Shown: positions 32,235 to 44,200 of the stretch, piece by piece | Layout: every line of letters starts with the position of its first letter | Numbering within the stretch: the first letter of the stretch is position 1 | Source: Prostheceraeus crozeri | Taxonomy: Eukaryota > Platyhelminthes > Polycladida > Euryleptidae | Length of the DNA stretch: 64,000 bases | Direction: 5' to 3' | Assembly: GCA_907163375.1 (NCBI GenBank) | Contig: CAJQUW010007285.1 | Coordinates: 310,001 to 374,000, forward strand | Notes under the pieces: generated by a model | What the model was told of the DNA's origin: nothing | Seen by the model: the letters and a program-made list of their open reading frames with translations, nothing else | Databases searched by the model: none | Translations under genes and position numbers: made by a program

Positions 32235-35200
32235 TATTCCCTCCTGTAGGAAAAGCAAATGTCGAATGTTCGAAAATGTCAAACACGCTGCATTAACGCT
32301 AGAGCGTAAAAGATTTGATAACGGACTTCACGTGACACCATCCGTTTACAAAATGTTCATCACTTCGATCACAACCACAGCTAGTAGTAGATAAAGTTCT
32401 CGTTTCGCGCATGTCTTCGTCTTCTTGTACTTTGTCGCCTTCCTCCATTCTCGTCTTGCACTACGTCTCGCACGGCACCACGCACTTCTCGCGGAACGTC
32501 CGGCAGCTCGCATTCTTCTTCCATCCTGCTGTTCGATCGATCAGTCGACACATGCTTCGTGTGCCACTTCTGGCCATCATCGAGAATGACAGACCGACTG
32601 CCAATGTTTCTTGAGACTTTTAAACCACGCTTGATCTCTCCTGATCTCGGATGCTTCACACAGACTCAGTCACCTGACCTGAATGGTTCTTCGAATCGAA
32701 CTTTCTTCTTGGGTTTCACATGAACCCCTATTGTGAAGACGAAAACTGGGAGACTGAAGAGTTGTTGAGTGTGGCGAGGATCGGTAGGTAAGAAGGAACT
32801 GACGAATGTACTGAGGTACTGGAGTCTTCTGAAACAAAGCCAACTCGATCTGTTCAGCCAGTGTGCGGTTAAATCTCTCTACGACGGCATTGGACTCAGG
32901 AATTTAAATGGGTGCGCGAATGTGGACAATATTTCTCTTGCACAGAAAATCAGAAAACGATGTGGATGTAAACTGAGCACCATTGTCGGACAACAGCTCT
33001 TCTGGAAATCCTTCCCTCGAAAAAATACCATCCAAAACTTCAATGACTTTATCAGTTTCAACAGACGACGCAAAGGAAACTTCAGGCCATTTACTGTGGA
33101 GATCAATCACAACAATTGCATATCTTAGATATGAAGGCAAGTAGTACATTGGACCCTTAATGTCAATTGACACACGCTTCCACGGAAACTCTGAAAGAGG
33201 CAAATTTTCTTTTGAAGGTGCTGGACCACTTTTGAAAGTTTTGCTTGCCATCTGGCAAACACTGCAGTTCCTAATATTTTCTTCGATTTGCTTGTCTAGT
33301 CCTGGCCACCAATACATAGACCTGAGTCTCGTCTTGGTTTTCTGAATACCCATGTGAGATTCATGTGCTATGTCAATCAAATCGTGTCTAGCAGAAACTG
33401 GAGCAACTACTCTTCTTCCTCTCATAACTTGATGCTGGTGAATGGAGAGTTCATCTCGAATCAGAAAATAGGGCTGAAATTCGGTAGGCATGTTCTTCTT
33501 GATTGGCCAACCTGTTTCAATGAAATTTCTTATCCTAGACAGATCTGGACATGACTCGCACGCATCTTGGAAATTTTTTACTGACATGGACTGAACAATA
33601 GCTAAGTCTTCATCCTGATCATCCGATAGCAAGTAAACCATGTCCTCAATCGGAAAACGAGAGCAGTAATCGGGAATTGTGTTATCACAACCTCGATTAT
33701 ATTGCACATCGAAATTGAACGCCATGAGTCTTGTTGCCCAGCGAGCTAGTCGCAGACTCATTCGGTCAAAACCCTTTCTTGAGAAAATCATGCGAAGCGG
33801 TTCATGGTCAGTTTCAAGCACAAACTTTCTTCCTAAAAGGTACCGTCTCCATCTCTCGCAGGCCCAAACTAGCGCAAGACTTTCCTTCTCAGTTGTGGAA
33901 AACTTCTTTTCTGATGCTGTGAGCCTCTTGGATGCAAATTCAACTGTTCCCTTTCCAAAATGTGGATCAACAATCGAGAGCGTAGCTCCTAGTCCAACAT
34001 TTGATGCATCAGTCGACACAATGACTGGCAGATTGGCATCAAAAGGTGCTAGGGCAGAACTTTGCCTTATAAGTAGCTTCATTCTGTCAAAAGTCACTTG
34101 AGCTTCCTGAGACCACGTGAACTGTGGAGAACTTAACAAACACCGCAGAGGTTCTACCAAGGTTGAAAAATTTTGAATGTGTTTTGCGTAAAAACCGGAA
34201 GCACCCGATGTCGTGCGAAGCTCAGTGAATGACGTTGGGGCGGGGGACTCGATCAGTGCCTTGACCTTTTCACATGAGGGCTTGATGCCATGTCTGTCAA
34301 TATCGTGTCCTAAGTATGTGATCTTGCTGACACCGTAAATGCACTTGGCTTCATTCAGCTTCACATTGTGGTCATTCAGTCGGTTCTGCACTGCTCTTAA
34401 TCTCTGGTTGTGGATTTCAGTAGAAGGTCCAGTGACCAAAACGTCATCCAAGTAGCATACAACACCGTCAATACCTTTAAGAATCTTGGACATGACGGAC
34501 TGGAAAGCAGATGGACATGAGGCCAACCCGTAAGGGCATCGCTTGAAGCGGAACAAACCGTCAGGTACTATGAACGTAGTCAAATCTCGACTTTCTTTAT
34601 GGAGTGGTAGTTGCAAGTATGCCTCTGACAAATCTAGCTTTGAAAAAGTCGAAGAGTTCTTCATGGAGTGCAGTACTTCCTCAATCCTTGGGAGTGGATA
34701 GCCATCAACAACGACAGCTTGATTCACGGCTCGCAAATCAATACATACTCTAAGCTTCCCGTTCGCTTTCTGTACTATGACCAGGTTGGAAATCCACTCA
34801 GATGCCTCAACTCTCTCAATGACATCGGCAGCAAGTAAACGCTTCACTTCATCAGAGACCTGATTCCGAATCGAGAAAGAAATTTGCCGCAATGACTGGC
34901 GCACAGGTCTAACATCTGAGTTTACACGAACTTTGTGAGTGTAGCCTTTGATGTATCCTAGAGCAACGACATCTGGCTGAGAAGCAGGGGAAGTGAGTGA
35001 TGTAGACGAATCACTTGTGAAATTTGCAAAAGAATCAGGATCAGCATGAGAAACCTGAGCAGTGGGACTGACATAACTCGTCTGACAGATAGAATTTGTA
35101 GACACAGAAGGTACATGTGGTAGATCAATTGTCTGCGGAGAGTTCCGAGAAAACAGGCATGCATTCATGTTGACATTCAAGTTCGATCTGGCTGGAGAAA

Positions 35201-36663
35201 GTAGATCCCAAAGATCTTTTCTTATACTATGAAAGCGTCTCATCAAGTCACGGCCAAACAATACTTCCTTCTCTCTCAGTGAGACAACAACGAAGGGTAC
35301 TGTGCAACTCTCTTTGCCGTCAGCAGAAGTGCAAAAAATTTCTATCTTTCCAATCACTTGAACTCTTTCTCCTGTATAAGTGAACACTCTGATGGCACAT
35401 TGATGAAGCGCATCCTGAATTCTCTTCTGAGACCAAAACGTTGACAGAACTTGATGTGGAATGATGTTAATGCCACAATTACCGGTATCCAAAACACCTG
35501 AGAGAACCTGGCTCTGCACAATCAAACTCGATGTGAACTTCTCATCGTGATTAGGATTACCCAAATTGCAAATTGTGATGCGACAAACAGTGGAATCTTC
35601 ATCTGGCCCATCGGTGATTTCATTCACTCTAACACCTCTACCCCTGGACTGACCACGATTAAAACGACTTGGAGCTCGATGCGTACTGTGACTTGACTGA
35701 CTTCTAGGTCGACTGCTACAGACTTTTGAAAAGTGACCCATCTTCTTACAAAAATTGCAAACTTTCTCTCTGGCAGGGCATTGGTCATACGTGGCAACAT
35801 GCTTATCAGACCCGCAACGATAGCATCGCGTGTGCTGGTTACCTGAACTGATGTGCTTACTTGATTTTTGCTTGTAACCTTGAAAACGATCACGCTGTCT
35901 AGACGAACGGATTTGGAGTGCTGCATGACTAGAAACAGATCCATGTGACCTAAAAGTGGAGCTTTCTTGCGTGACACGCTCATACTCTTTGGCAATGTCG
36001 ACAGCGCCTGCGAACGTCAGCTTGCTGTCATCTTGAAGTAAAAGCTTCTCTCTAACCCGGTTGTCATGAACACCTATAATGAATTGTCCAAGCAGTGATT
36101 CGTTGAGCGGGTCTGTACTAACCTTAAACTCGCAACTGGAGGCAATCTGCCGCAAATCAGAAGTGAAACTCTCGATCGACTCGCCCTGACGCTGCATGCG
36201 CTCATGCAGTTTGAGTCGGTATGTCCACTTAGAGGTGGATCCCACAAAGTAGTTCTTCATGACCTTCTTCATTTCGGCAAGTTTAGAAACACTGGAGCTG
36301 TCAAACGTGTACAAGATCCTCTGACCTTCCGATCCTAGGCACGAAATCAACAGAGCCATACACCTAGATTCCTCAGTGGTGACATCTAGTCCTACGACAA
36401 GCAGGTAGTTGTCGAAAGTACGTATCCAAGTATCCCATGCAATGGGTGGTTCGCCTGGAGTGTGAAGGAAAGGTGTGGGCGCAGGAACGCCAGTAATGAC
36501 GCTAGCCATAACTCAAAAGAAAAAAGAGCAACTTAGTCCTAGAACTTTAGTAATGCAAATATTAGTAAGTTTTGTCAAATCCTATTCCTACTTTAGTAAA
36601 TGAATTAGTAATTGCATAGAAAGAACTTCACACTCTCAGGATATCAAACATCCTTGTCGCCAA

Positions 36664-36882
36664 TGTAATGTTTTCAGTTAGGGTCGCATGCACATCAGTA
36701 TTGACTTGGCCGTATGTACATGTCAGAGAATCAAAACAAGCACTTCGTGGTCAAAACTAGTTCTGTGTATTTTTCATAAATTTCTCCAATAACAAAGTTC
36801 ATTAGAAGTTAGAGTATTTAAAGGAACAGTTTGCTGTGAACAAACAAACGTCATATAATGTCATAGATTTCACTATGCCACA
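36664..36882 (-). repeat. LTR of the 32-37 kb gypsy element (5' LTR)
   Basis: The partner of 32012-32234, lying next to the primer-binding site. Promoter function would reside here; no core promoter element was identified with confidence. Confidence 0.95.
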
Positions 36883-36887
36883 GGAAC

Positions 36888-37470
36888 ATGTAACGTTATT
36901 GAAATGGCACAATCTGCTGACTAAATACCATAGCAATCGAACAATGAGCAGCCAGTTCAACATTAAACACGCCAAATTGTGTGAAGTTTCAGTGACTGTT
37001 ATCAGCCGGATCACACAGCAAAGAGACACAGTCGATGTCAAGTTCTGCAGAGAAGTTTGTGAACGTTTTTTCATGCGGCTGCTAACTTTTTTTAAAATGA
37101 TCGGTAGCCCAACATTATCGAGAAAACTTTTGGGCAATGATCTGAATTCTTCGAATCTGAAGGAATCGAGGCGATCGGAGCATTTTGAAGGAATTCAGAG
37201 CAATCCGCAAGCGACGCACGACTATTTTTCCCATCTCTGCAAGGTATTAAAAATTTCTTTTTGCCCACTTATTAAGTTCCTTCATGTGACATCTGTTTTG
37301 AATCAGTTTGCACTTCTAGCAAAGTGATACGATTAAACAATCTAATTGTGTGTCCAAAAGTGTAAAAATTGCATATCTCACAGGTGGCACTGGGTCTCAA
37401 CCTGGTCTCGATTCATGTTCATTGAATGAAATCGAAACTGTATACACATTGGGGATTTAATGAATGCTGA
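36888..37470 (+). mobile_element. Foldback family, second copy, right piece
   Basis: CATATCTCACA, GTTCATTGAATGAAATCGAAA and GGGGATTTAATGAATGC ... CACTCTACC at 37370-37470 match the terminal region of the right foldback (61249-61345). The first 480 bases are not similar to anything else seen here. Confidence 0.55.
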
Positions 37471-37949
37471 TGTCACTCTACCTGATGCAGCAGAATTAAC
37501 GAAATGAAGTGAAGCGTTCCCGTTTCAAATGCAATTTGTCATATCAGTAGCACAATTAAAACAAAACCTGACGTAAATCACTCCTTATCAATTGCGATCT
37601 GTAGCCTAGATATAAAACTTTAGAATTGAGCTCAGCATTGCCGTTTCAAGTTAAACTCTCGCAACTAAAATTCGAATACATCATACAGATGAATCATGAC
37701 TGTACGTGCAAGTTCACGAGATAGCACATGAGAATCTCAGTTTCACAGCAAACAGAAAAACAGAAATTCTGATTTTAATCGAGATTGCAGCAAACAAGGT
37801 TCTTTCTATGAATGAAATAGAAAGATTGCCGTTTAGACAGACATTTCCGTCTACATAAAATGCATAGTCAACTGCAAGATTTCTTTAACTGAACATGTTC
37901 TTGCTCTGTCCCAGATTATGAATTGATCATCACATAATTTATATTTCAG

Positions 37950-38260
37950 CTTATAAACTAAAAACCGAATGTAAATTATGTGATGATTTTTATTTAGGTT
38001 ACACTAAGCGCCCGTTTACCAAACGTTATAATGAGCATAGAAGCGATTTGATCAATAAGAACAAAGGGTAGTCCTTTACGAACACGGCATAAAAGTGCAC
38101 CAGTTCAGTGACATTTCCATCTCTCACTTCGACATTGATATTAAGGACAAAAGTCATAGCGCAGTGGACTGCAGACTGACCGATGCTCGATTGATTAAAT
38201 CTCGTGCACCAGCCACTAACCGCAAATATGAGCTCCCAAATTTCTAACTACGCAGTACTT
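37950..38260 (+). pseudogene. Penelope-like GIY-YIG fragment
   Basis: Reads CKLCDDFYLGYTKRPFTKRY then NEHRSDL in frame and continues in other frames (VHQFSDISISHFDIDIKDKS, then APATNRKYELPNF). This is the Cys-x-x-Cys plus Tyr-(Ile/Leu)-Gly start of the GIY-YIG nuclease seen in the 23.5 kb element. A stop and frameshifts break it. An inverted copy of ATCATCACATAATTTA sits at its start (37928). It is absent from the right arm, so it arrived after the arms formed or replaced arm sequence. Confidence 0.65.
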
Positions 38261-39139
38261 GAACTCTGTTTCCTTGCTTCCATATTTACTGTGGGTCATC
38301 AAATACTGTTGTACAGAAGTCGGCACATCAAAGTGTCAGTGGCACGAAGCGTTGGCATTTTATTTCTTATACTTATTTTAACTTACCATCGGTCATTCAA
38401 TATAAAGGAGAGAAAGTGAATTTTTCACCATGACCATTAGTAACAGCCTCCCCTGTTCCTGACCATCAATTAAATCTTAAAGCTTTGCTTTACAAATATT
38501 AGCTAAATAACGCGGCACTGAGGGAAAGAGGCAAATATCAACTAACAAGAAAGTGAACAAGTACATCGTGGACAACTTTAAAATGTCTATCTTCCTGACA
38601 ACGATCAAGAAGTCTTGGCATGTATTTGTCGATGGGTCTCGTGATCGATATGCTTCATAAGCTATTGATATGAACTTCAGTGAATATTATTGGAGTATTG
38701 ATTTCAGGATGAATACGATTAGCTATCATTTAATACAGCAACTACCATCCATCTGTATTGAAAGTTTGTAGAGACACAGAAGAACCAGAAAATGAGCATT
38801 GTTCATTGATCGACAGATGAAAATGATGATTCGCAAATCAGCTTGGTTCAACGCTGTAGTCTGTTTAGCCCTGAGGATGCACATCCATCATTCACTTCAT
38901 TTTTCTCGCTTCAATCATTATCTACACGAGCGTAACTGACACAGATGTGCTGTGCCCTTTCTGTGGGCCCTTCTGTATGAATACATCTACAGCCAATCAT
39001 TTAAGCATCCGATTTTATTCTCCAATTTGCCAAGCTAAAAATGCAGCACATTCGGGACGTGCAGTCATTCGCAAAACACCAATCATTTGTAAAAAAGAAG
39101 AATGATGAAGATTTTGATGTTCACGCATTAGTCAGTTAA

Positions 39140-40425
39140 TGTTTATGAGTATAGGGCAATTTTTTATGACCTAAAAATCGAAAAAACATGATCTAACAAA
39201 GCTCAAAACATAGCCAAATATTACCTTAAAATGGCTTGAAATATAACCAAATATGACCTAAAAAACTCAAAATGTGACCAAAATATGACCTAAAAATCGT
39301 AAACTGTAGTTTGGCAAGATTTAAAAATCTCAAAATATAGCAAAAGTGATGTTTTCATTTTAATACTTAAAAAGTTCAATTAAAAACAGATAAAACGATT
39401 TATTTCAAACTTTTACCACAGTATACCCATTTACAGCTTGTTGTACAAAGCAGTAATGTAATTTACTTCATTTGATGTCAAAAAAAGTCTGTCATTGCAT
39501 AGCATCTTCTTCAACATGGAGACGAACGCTCTACCGAAGCAGCGGTTGGCTGGCAAGGAAAGACCGACGAGCTAATCCTGGCGCCGTCGGTGACATTCAT
39601 ATCTGTCGGCAATGCATGCATTCGAACTGTCCTCAGACTGCATCGCGCTGCTGAGAAGACCAATATTGCGCTATTCTGCAAGCATCGGTCATTTCTATAT
39701 CTACTTCCCGGCAACTCCAACAGTCAAGAAACTAGGTACTTGTGGGTTATCTCTTCCCCCACGTTTTCAAATTTGTCTAAAAGCCAAAGAAATGAATCAA
39801 TCGTCACAAAACTTTAAACACACGTAAGTGAGGGTATTCTCTAGCTACATACCAAATTTTGGGCAAATCTGAAAATTACTTTTTGAATTAGGAGCGATAA
39901 CTTGAAATGCAGCTATGCCGGCACCTTGATCTGAATTCTTATGACATCACCGTCGGAGCAGAAAGCACTTGATGTCAACAAAGTCATTTCCCGACAACTC
40001 GTGAAGTGATGATGACCAGGCCACATCCCTCACATTAATATGCTTCTTAAAAAGGTGTGGCAACGTTGTGGTCGTGGGAAGAATTCAAATGGCAGTGGAT
40101 GAGACGAAGAGGAAGAGAGAACAATGCACGCACGAGTAACAATGATGCGTCGAACAGACGAAGTCAGATCAAGCTGTTGACTTCGCTACACTTCACGTTA
40201 TCGTCTCTAATGCAAGAAGTACTTGTCTGATCTGCATAAAATTTTGTATGTGGGTAGAAAATATGCTAAAGTACGTGTGCCCGAAGTTTGATGACGATTG
40301 ATACATTTTTGCAGATTTTAGACAAATTTGAAAACCAGGGGGAGATAACCCATAAGTACCAAAAACTACAGCAAAATGACAAAAATTTGACAATATGTGA
40401 CATGTCATAAAAATTTCCCTATTCA
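39140..40425. mobile_element. hAT-like insertion in the left arm, holding MITE-A copy 2
   Basis: Inverted ends TATAGGGCAATTTTTTATGAC (left) and ATAGGGAAATTTTTATGACA (right, inverted). The left third is a degenerate tandem of AAATATGACCTAAAAA words. The right arm of the large inverted repeat lacks the element (ACCAATCATTTGG ... CAGCAATTTGAATGAC is nearly continuous at about 53790-53860), giving an empty site. Exact ends and target duplication are uncertain by several bases. Confidence 0.65.
39735..40360 (+). mobile_element. MITE family A, copy 2 (626 bp), 8-bp TSD
   Basis: GGTACTTGTGGG ... CATAAGTACC flanked by AGAAACTA (39727-39734) and AAAAACTA (40361-40368), seven of eight matching. Reverse complement of copy 1 over nearly its whole length. 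Small open frames inside (39511-39827) are not conserved. Confidence 0.9.
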
Positions 40426-41027
40426 TAAGCAATTTGAATGACTGTGGCTCAACAGGCTGAAAGAATAAGGATATAGCTGAGTCTTTATTACTTCCAATTT
40501 TCATTCTGTATTTGAAACGATTATGCTGCAGTTGATTTGGTAAAGAGCAGTTATTTACGCATTATAACCGGCAAAAAATGCACATCAAACGGCAATGACA
40601 CAAACTCTTTTTCATTTTTTGTGGGAGTGAAAAGATATCTCCCCCATGCAAACTACCGGGAGGAAAAATCAGCTTTCACTCCCACGGGATGAGAAGGATA
40701 ACTTTCCCTCCCGAAGTTAACTTTCCTATGAAAACTCCTATACAGGACAAATCATAAGTCTATAAACAAGCTATGATTAGCCAGTGACTACCAAGATATT
40801 CATATAGTCCTTGGATAAGCTCATTCATAGATTTCTCGATGCAACCATCAATTTTATAATGAACAATAGACATCTATAAATCACAAAATGAAAAGCTACA
40901 TTCTTTCGAGAGAAAATAAATGTCTCCTCCCTTAGCTATCTGTCTGTCCCTCGCTGCGCTTGGGCTGTACAACATAGCTGCGGGAGGAAAAGCTGATGTT
41001 TCCTCTCTCAAGAAAATAGCTATTTCG

Positions 41028-41297
41028 ACGTTTGCACTTTCAAATAATATCATTTTTGAAGTAACAAAACGCGTTCTTCACGGGTCATAGACGTGGATAA
41101 TAATACACTAGAATAGAAGTTTGATATCTTGCCTATGTACAGTGATGGCACATGGAAACGATTATATTCCTGAATTCGAAAAGTACAGCTTTTCTGTCCA
41201 GGGATATATTGTTGAGCAAAGAAAGCGAAGCGATCGAGGGTCGGCAAGGTATTTGTGGACGGATAAGGTACTTTACAATGAAGGAATGACATTTTTT
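41028..41297. other. Junction between left arm and satellite
   Basis: Unique sequence without recognised content. The 74-codon frame at 41121-41345 enters the satellite and is not supported as a gene. Confidence 0.4.
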
Positions 41298-44200
41298 CTT
41301 GTGCGTGTCTATGAATCAAATCATTCTTCTTGTGCATGTCTATGAATCAAATCATTCTTCTTGTGCATGTCTATGAATCAAATCATTCTTCTTGTGCGTG
41401 TCTATGAATCAAATCATTCTTCTTGTGCATGTCTATGAATCAAATCATTCTTCCTGTGCGTGTCTATGAATCAAATCATTCTTCTTGTGCTTGTCTATGA
41501 ATCAAATCATTCTTCTTGTGCGTGTCTATGAATCAAATCATTCTTCTTGTGCGTGTCTATGAATCAAATCATTCTTCTTGTGCATGTCTATGAATCAAAT
41601 CATTCTTCTTGTGCGTGTCTATGAATCAAATCATTCTTCTTGTGCGTGTCTATGAATCAAATCATTCTTCTTGTGCTTGCCTATGAATCAAATCATTCTT
41701 CTTGTGCGTGTCTATAAATCAAATCATTCTTCTTGTGCATGTCTATGAATCAAATCATTCTTCTTGTGCGTGTCTATGAATCAAATCATTCTTCTTGTGC
41801 GTGTCTATGAATCAAATCATTCTTCTTGTGAGTGTCTATGAATCAAATCATTCTTCTTGTGCGTGTCTATGAATCAAATCATTCTTCTTGTGCGAGTCTA
41901 TCAATCAAATCATTCTTCTTGTGCATGTCTATGAATCAAATCATTCTTCTTGTGCATGTCTATGAATCAAATCATTCTTCTTGTGCGTGTCTATGAATCA
42001 AATCATTCTTCTTGTGCATGTCTATGAATCAAATCATTCTTCTTGTGCGTGTCTATGAATCAAATCATTCTTCTTGTGCATGTCTATGAATCAAATCATT
42101 CTTCTTGTGCGTGTCTATGAATCAAATCATTCTTCTTGTGCATGTCTATGAATCAAATCATTCTTCTTGTGCTTGTCTATGAATCAAATCATTCTTCTTG
42201 TGAGTGTCTATGAATCAAATCATTCTTCCTGTGCGTGTCCATGAATCAAATCATTCTTCTTGTGCGTGTCTATGAATCAAATCATTCTTCCTGTGCGTGT
42301 CTATGAATCAAATCATTCTTCCTGTGCGTGTCTATGAATCAAATCATTCTTCTTGTGCGTGTCTATGAATCAAATCATTCTTCTTGTGCATGTCTATGAA
42401 TCAAATCATTCTTCTTGTGCGTGTCTATGAATCAAATCATTCTTCTTGTGCGTGTCTATGAATCAAATCATTCTTCTTGTGCGTGTCTATGAATCAAATC
42501 ATTCTTCCTGTGAGTGTCTATGAATCAAATCATTCTTCTTGTGCGTGTTTATGAATCAAATCATTCTTCCTGTGCGTGTCTATGAATCAAATCATTCTTC
42601 TTGTGCGTGTCTATGAATCAAATCATTCTTCCTGTGCGTGTCTATGAATCAAATCATTCTTCTTGTGCGTGTCTATGAATCAAATCATTCTTCCTGTGCG
42701 TGTCTATGAATCAAATCATTCTTCTTGTGCGTGTCTATGAATCAAATCATTCTTCTTGTGCTTCTCTATGAATCAAATCATTCTTCTTGTGCATGTTTAT
42801 GAATCAAATCATTCTTCTTGTGCGTGTCTATGAATCAAATCATTCTTCTTGTGCTTCTCTATGAATCAAATCATTCTTCTTGTGCGTGTCTATGAATCAA
42901 ATCATTCTTCTTGTGCGTGTCTATGAATCAAATCATTCTTCCTGTGCGTGTCTATGAATCAAATCATTCTTCTTGTGCGTGTCTATGAATCAAATCATTC
43001 TTCTTGTGCATGTCTATGAATCAAATCATTCTTCTTGTGCGTGTCTATGAATCAAATCATTCTTCTTGTGCGTGTCTATGAATCAAATCATTCTTCTTGT
43101 GCATGTCTATGAATCAAATCATTCTTCCTGTGCGTGTCTATGAATCAAATCATTCTTCTTGTGCGTGTCTATGAATCAAATCATTCTTCTTGTGCGTGTC
43201 TATGAATCAAATCATTCTTCTTGTGCGTGTCTATGAATCAAATCATTCTTCTTGTGCTTCTCTATGAATCAAATCATTCTTCTTGTGCGTGTCTATGAAT
43301 CAAATCATTCTTCTTGTGCATGTCTATGAATCAAATCATTCTTCTTGTGCTTGTCTATGAATCAAATCATTCTTCTTGTGCGTGTCTATGAATCAAATCA
43401 TTCTTCTTGTGAGTGTCTATGAATCAAATCATTCTTCTTGTGCGTGTCTATGAATCAAATCATTCTTCTTGTGCATGTTTATGAATCAAATCATTCTTCT
43501 TGTGCATGTCTATGAATCAAATCATTCTTCTTGTGCTTGTCTATGAATCAAATCATTCTTCTTGTGCATGTCTATGAATCAAATCATTCTTCTTGTGCAT
43601 GTCTATGAATCAAATCATTCTTCTTGTGCGTGTCTATGAATCAAATCATTCTTCTTGTGCGTGTCTATGAATCAAATCATTCTTCCTGTGCGTGTCTATG
43701 AATCAAATCATTCTTCTTGTGCGTGTCTATGAATCAAATCATTCTTCTTGTGCTTCTCTATGAATCAAATCATTCTTCTTGTGCATGTTTATGAATCAAA
43801 TCATTCTTCTTGTGCATGTCTATGAATCAAATCATTCTTCTTGTGCGTGTCTATGAATCAAATCATTCTTCTTGTGCGTGTCTATGAATCAAATCATTCT
43901 TCTTGTGCGTGTCTATGAATCAAATCATTCTTCTTGTGCATGTCTATGAATCAAATCATTCTTCTTGTGCTTGTCTATGAATCAAGTTCTTCTTCTTGTT
44001 CATGTCTATGAATCAAATCATTCTTCTTGTGCGTGTCTATGAATCAAATCATTCTTCTTGTGCATGTCTATGAATCAAATCATTCTTCTTGTTCGTGTCT
44101 ATGAATCAAATCATTCTTCTTGTGCATGTCTATGAATCAAATCATTCTTCCTGTGCATGTCTATCAATCAAATCATTCTTCTTGTGCATGTCTATGAATC

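Larger units (their letters stand above)
32012..36882 (-). mobile_element. Ty3/gypsy LTR retrotransposon, Mag-like, nearly whole
   Basis: 4871 bp with LTRs at 32012-32234 and 36664-36882 (223 and 219 bp), flanked by GGAAC on both sides (32007-32011, 36883-36887). On the minus strand a primer-binding site begins TTGGCGACAAGG next to the right LTR, and a purine tract (AGGAGGGAATA) precedes the left LTR. A gag-pol frame from 36509 shows, by rough residue: gag 1-220, two zinc knuckles (227-265), protease with LDTG (340), reverse transcriptase with YLDDV (685), RNase H (830) and integrase zinc finger (1048); the coding region continues to about 32.4 kb. The LTRs differ at about three sites and one short indel, so it is young. 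It looks almost whole, with about one or two breaks. Confidence 0.95.
37470..41027 (+). repeat. Left arm of a long inverted repeat flanking the satellite
   Basis: Colinear in reverse complement with 52440-55250. Matching landmarks include AACGAAATGAAGTGAAGCG, the PLE-free block around 37830, AGAAGTCTTGGCATG (38611), TCTGTTTAGCCCTGAGGATG (38868), CTACACGAGCGTAACTGACA (38922), ACCAATCATTTGTAAAAAA (39079), AATGACTGTGGCTCAA (40436) and AGCTGCGGGAGGAAAAGCTG (40976). Identity by eye is roughly 70-80%. Insertions found only in this arm are a Penelope-like fragment and a hAT-like element carrying MITE-A copy 2. TTGAAACGGCAATG-type words recur along both arms. Confidence 0.9.

Noticed and set aside
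36836-37327. 163-codon + strand open frame
   Set aside because: It starts inside an LTR and runs into flanking DNA; no family resemblance.
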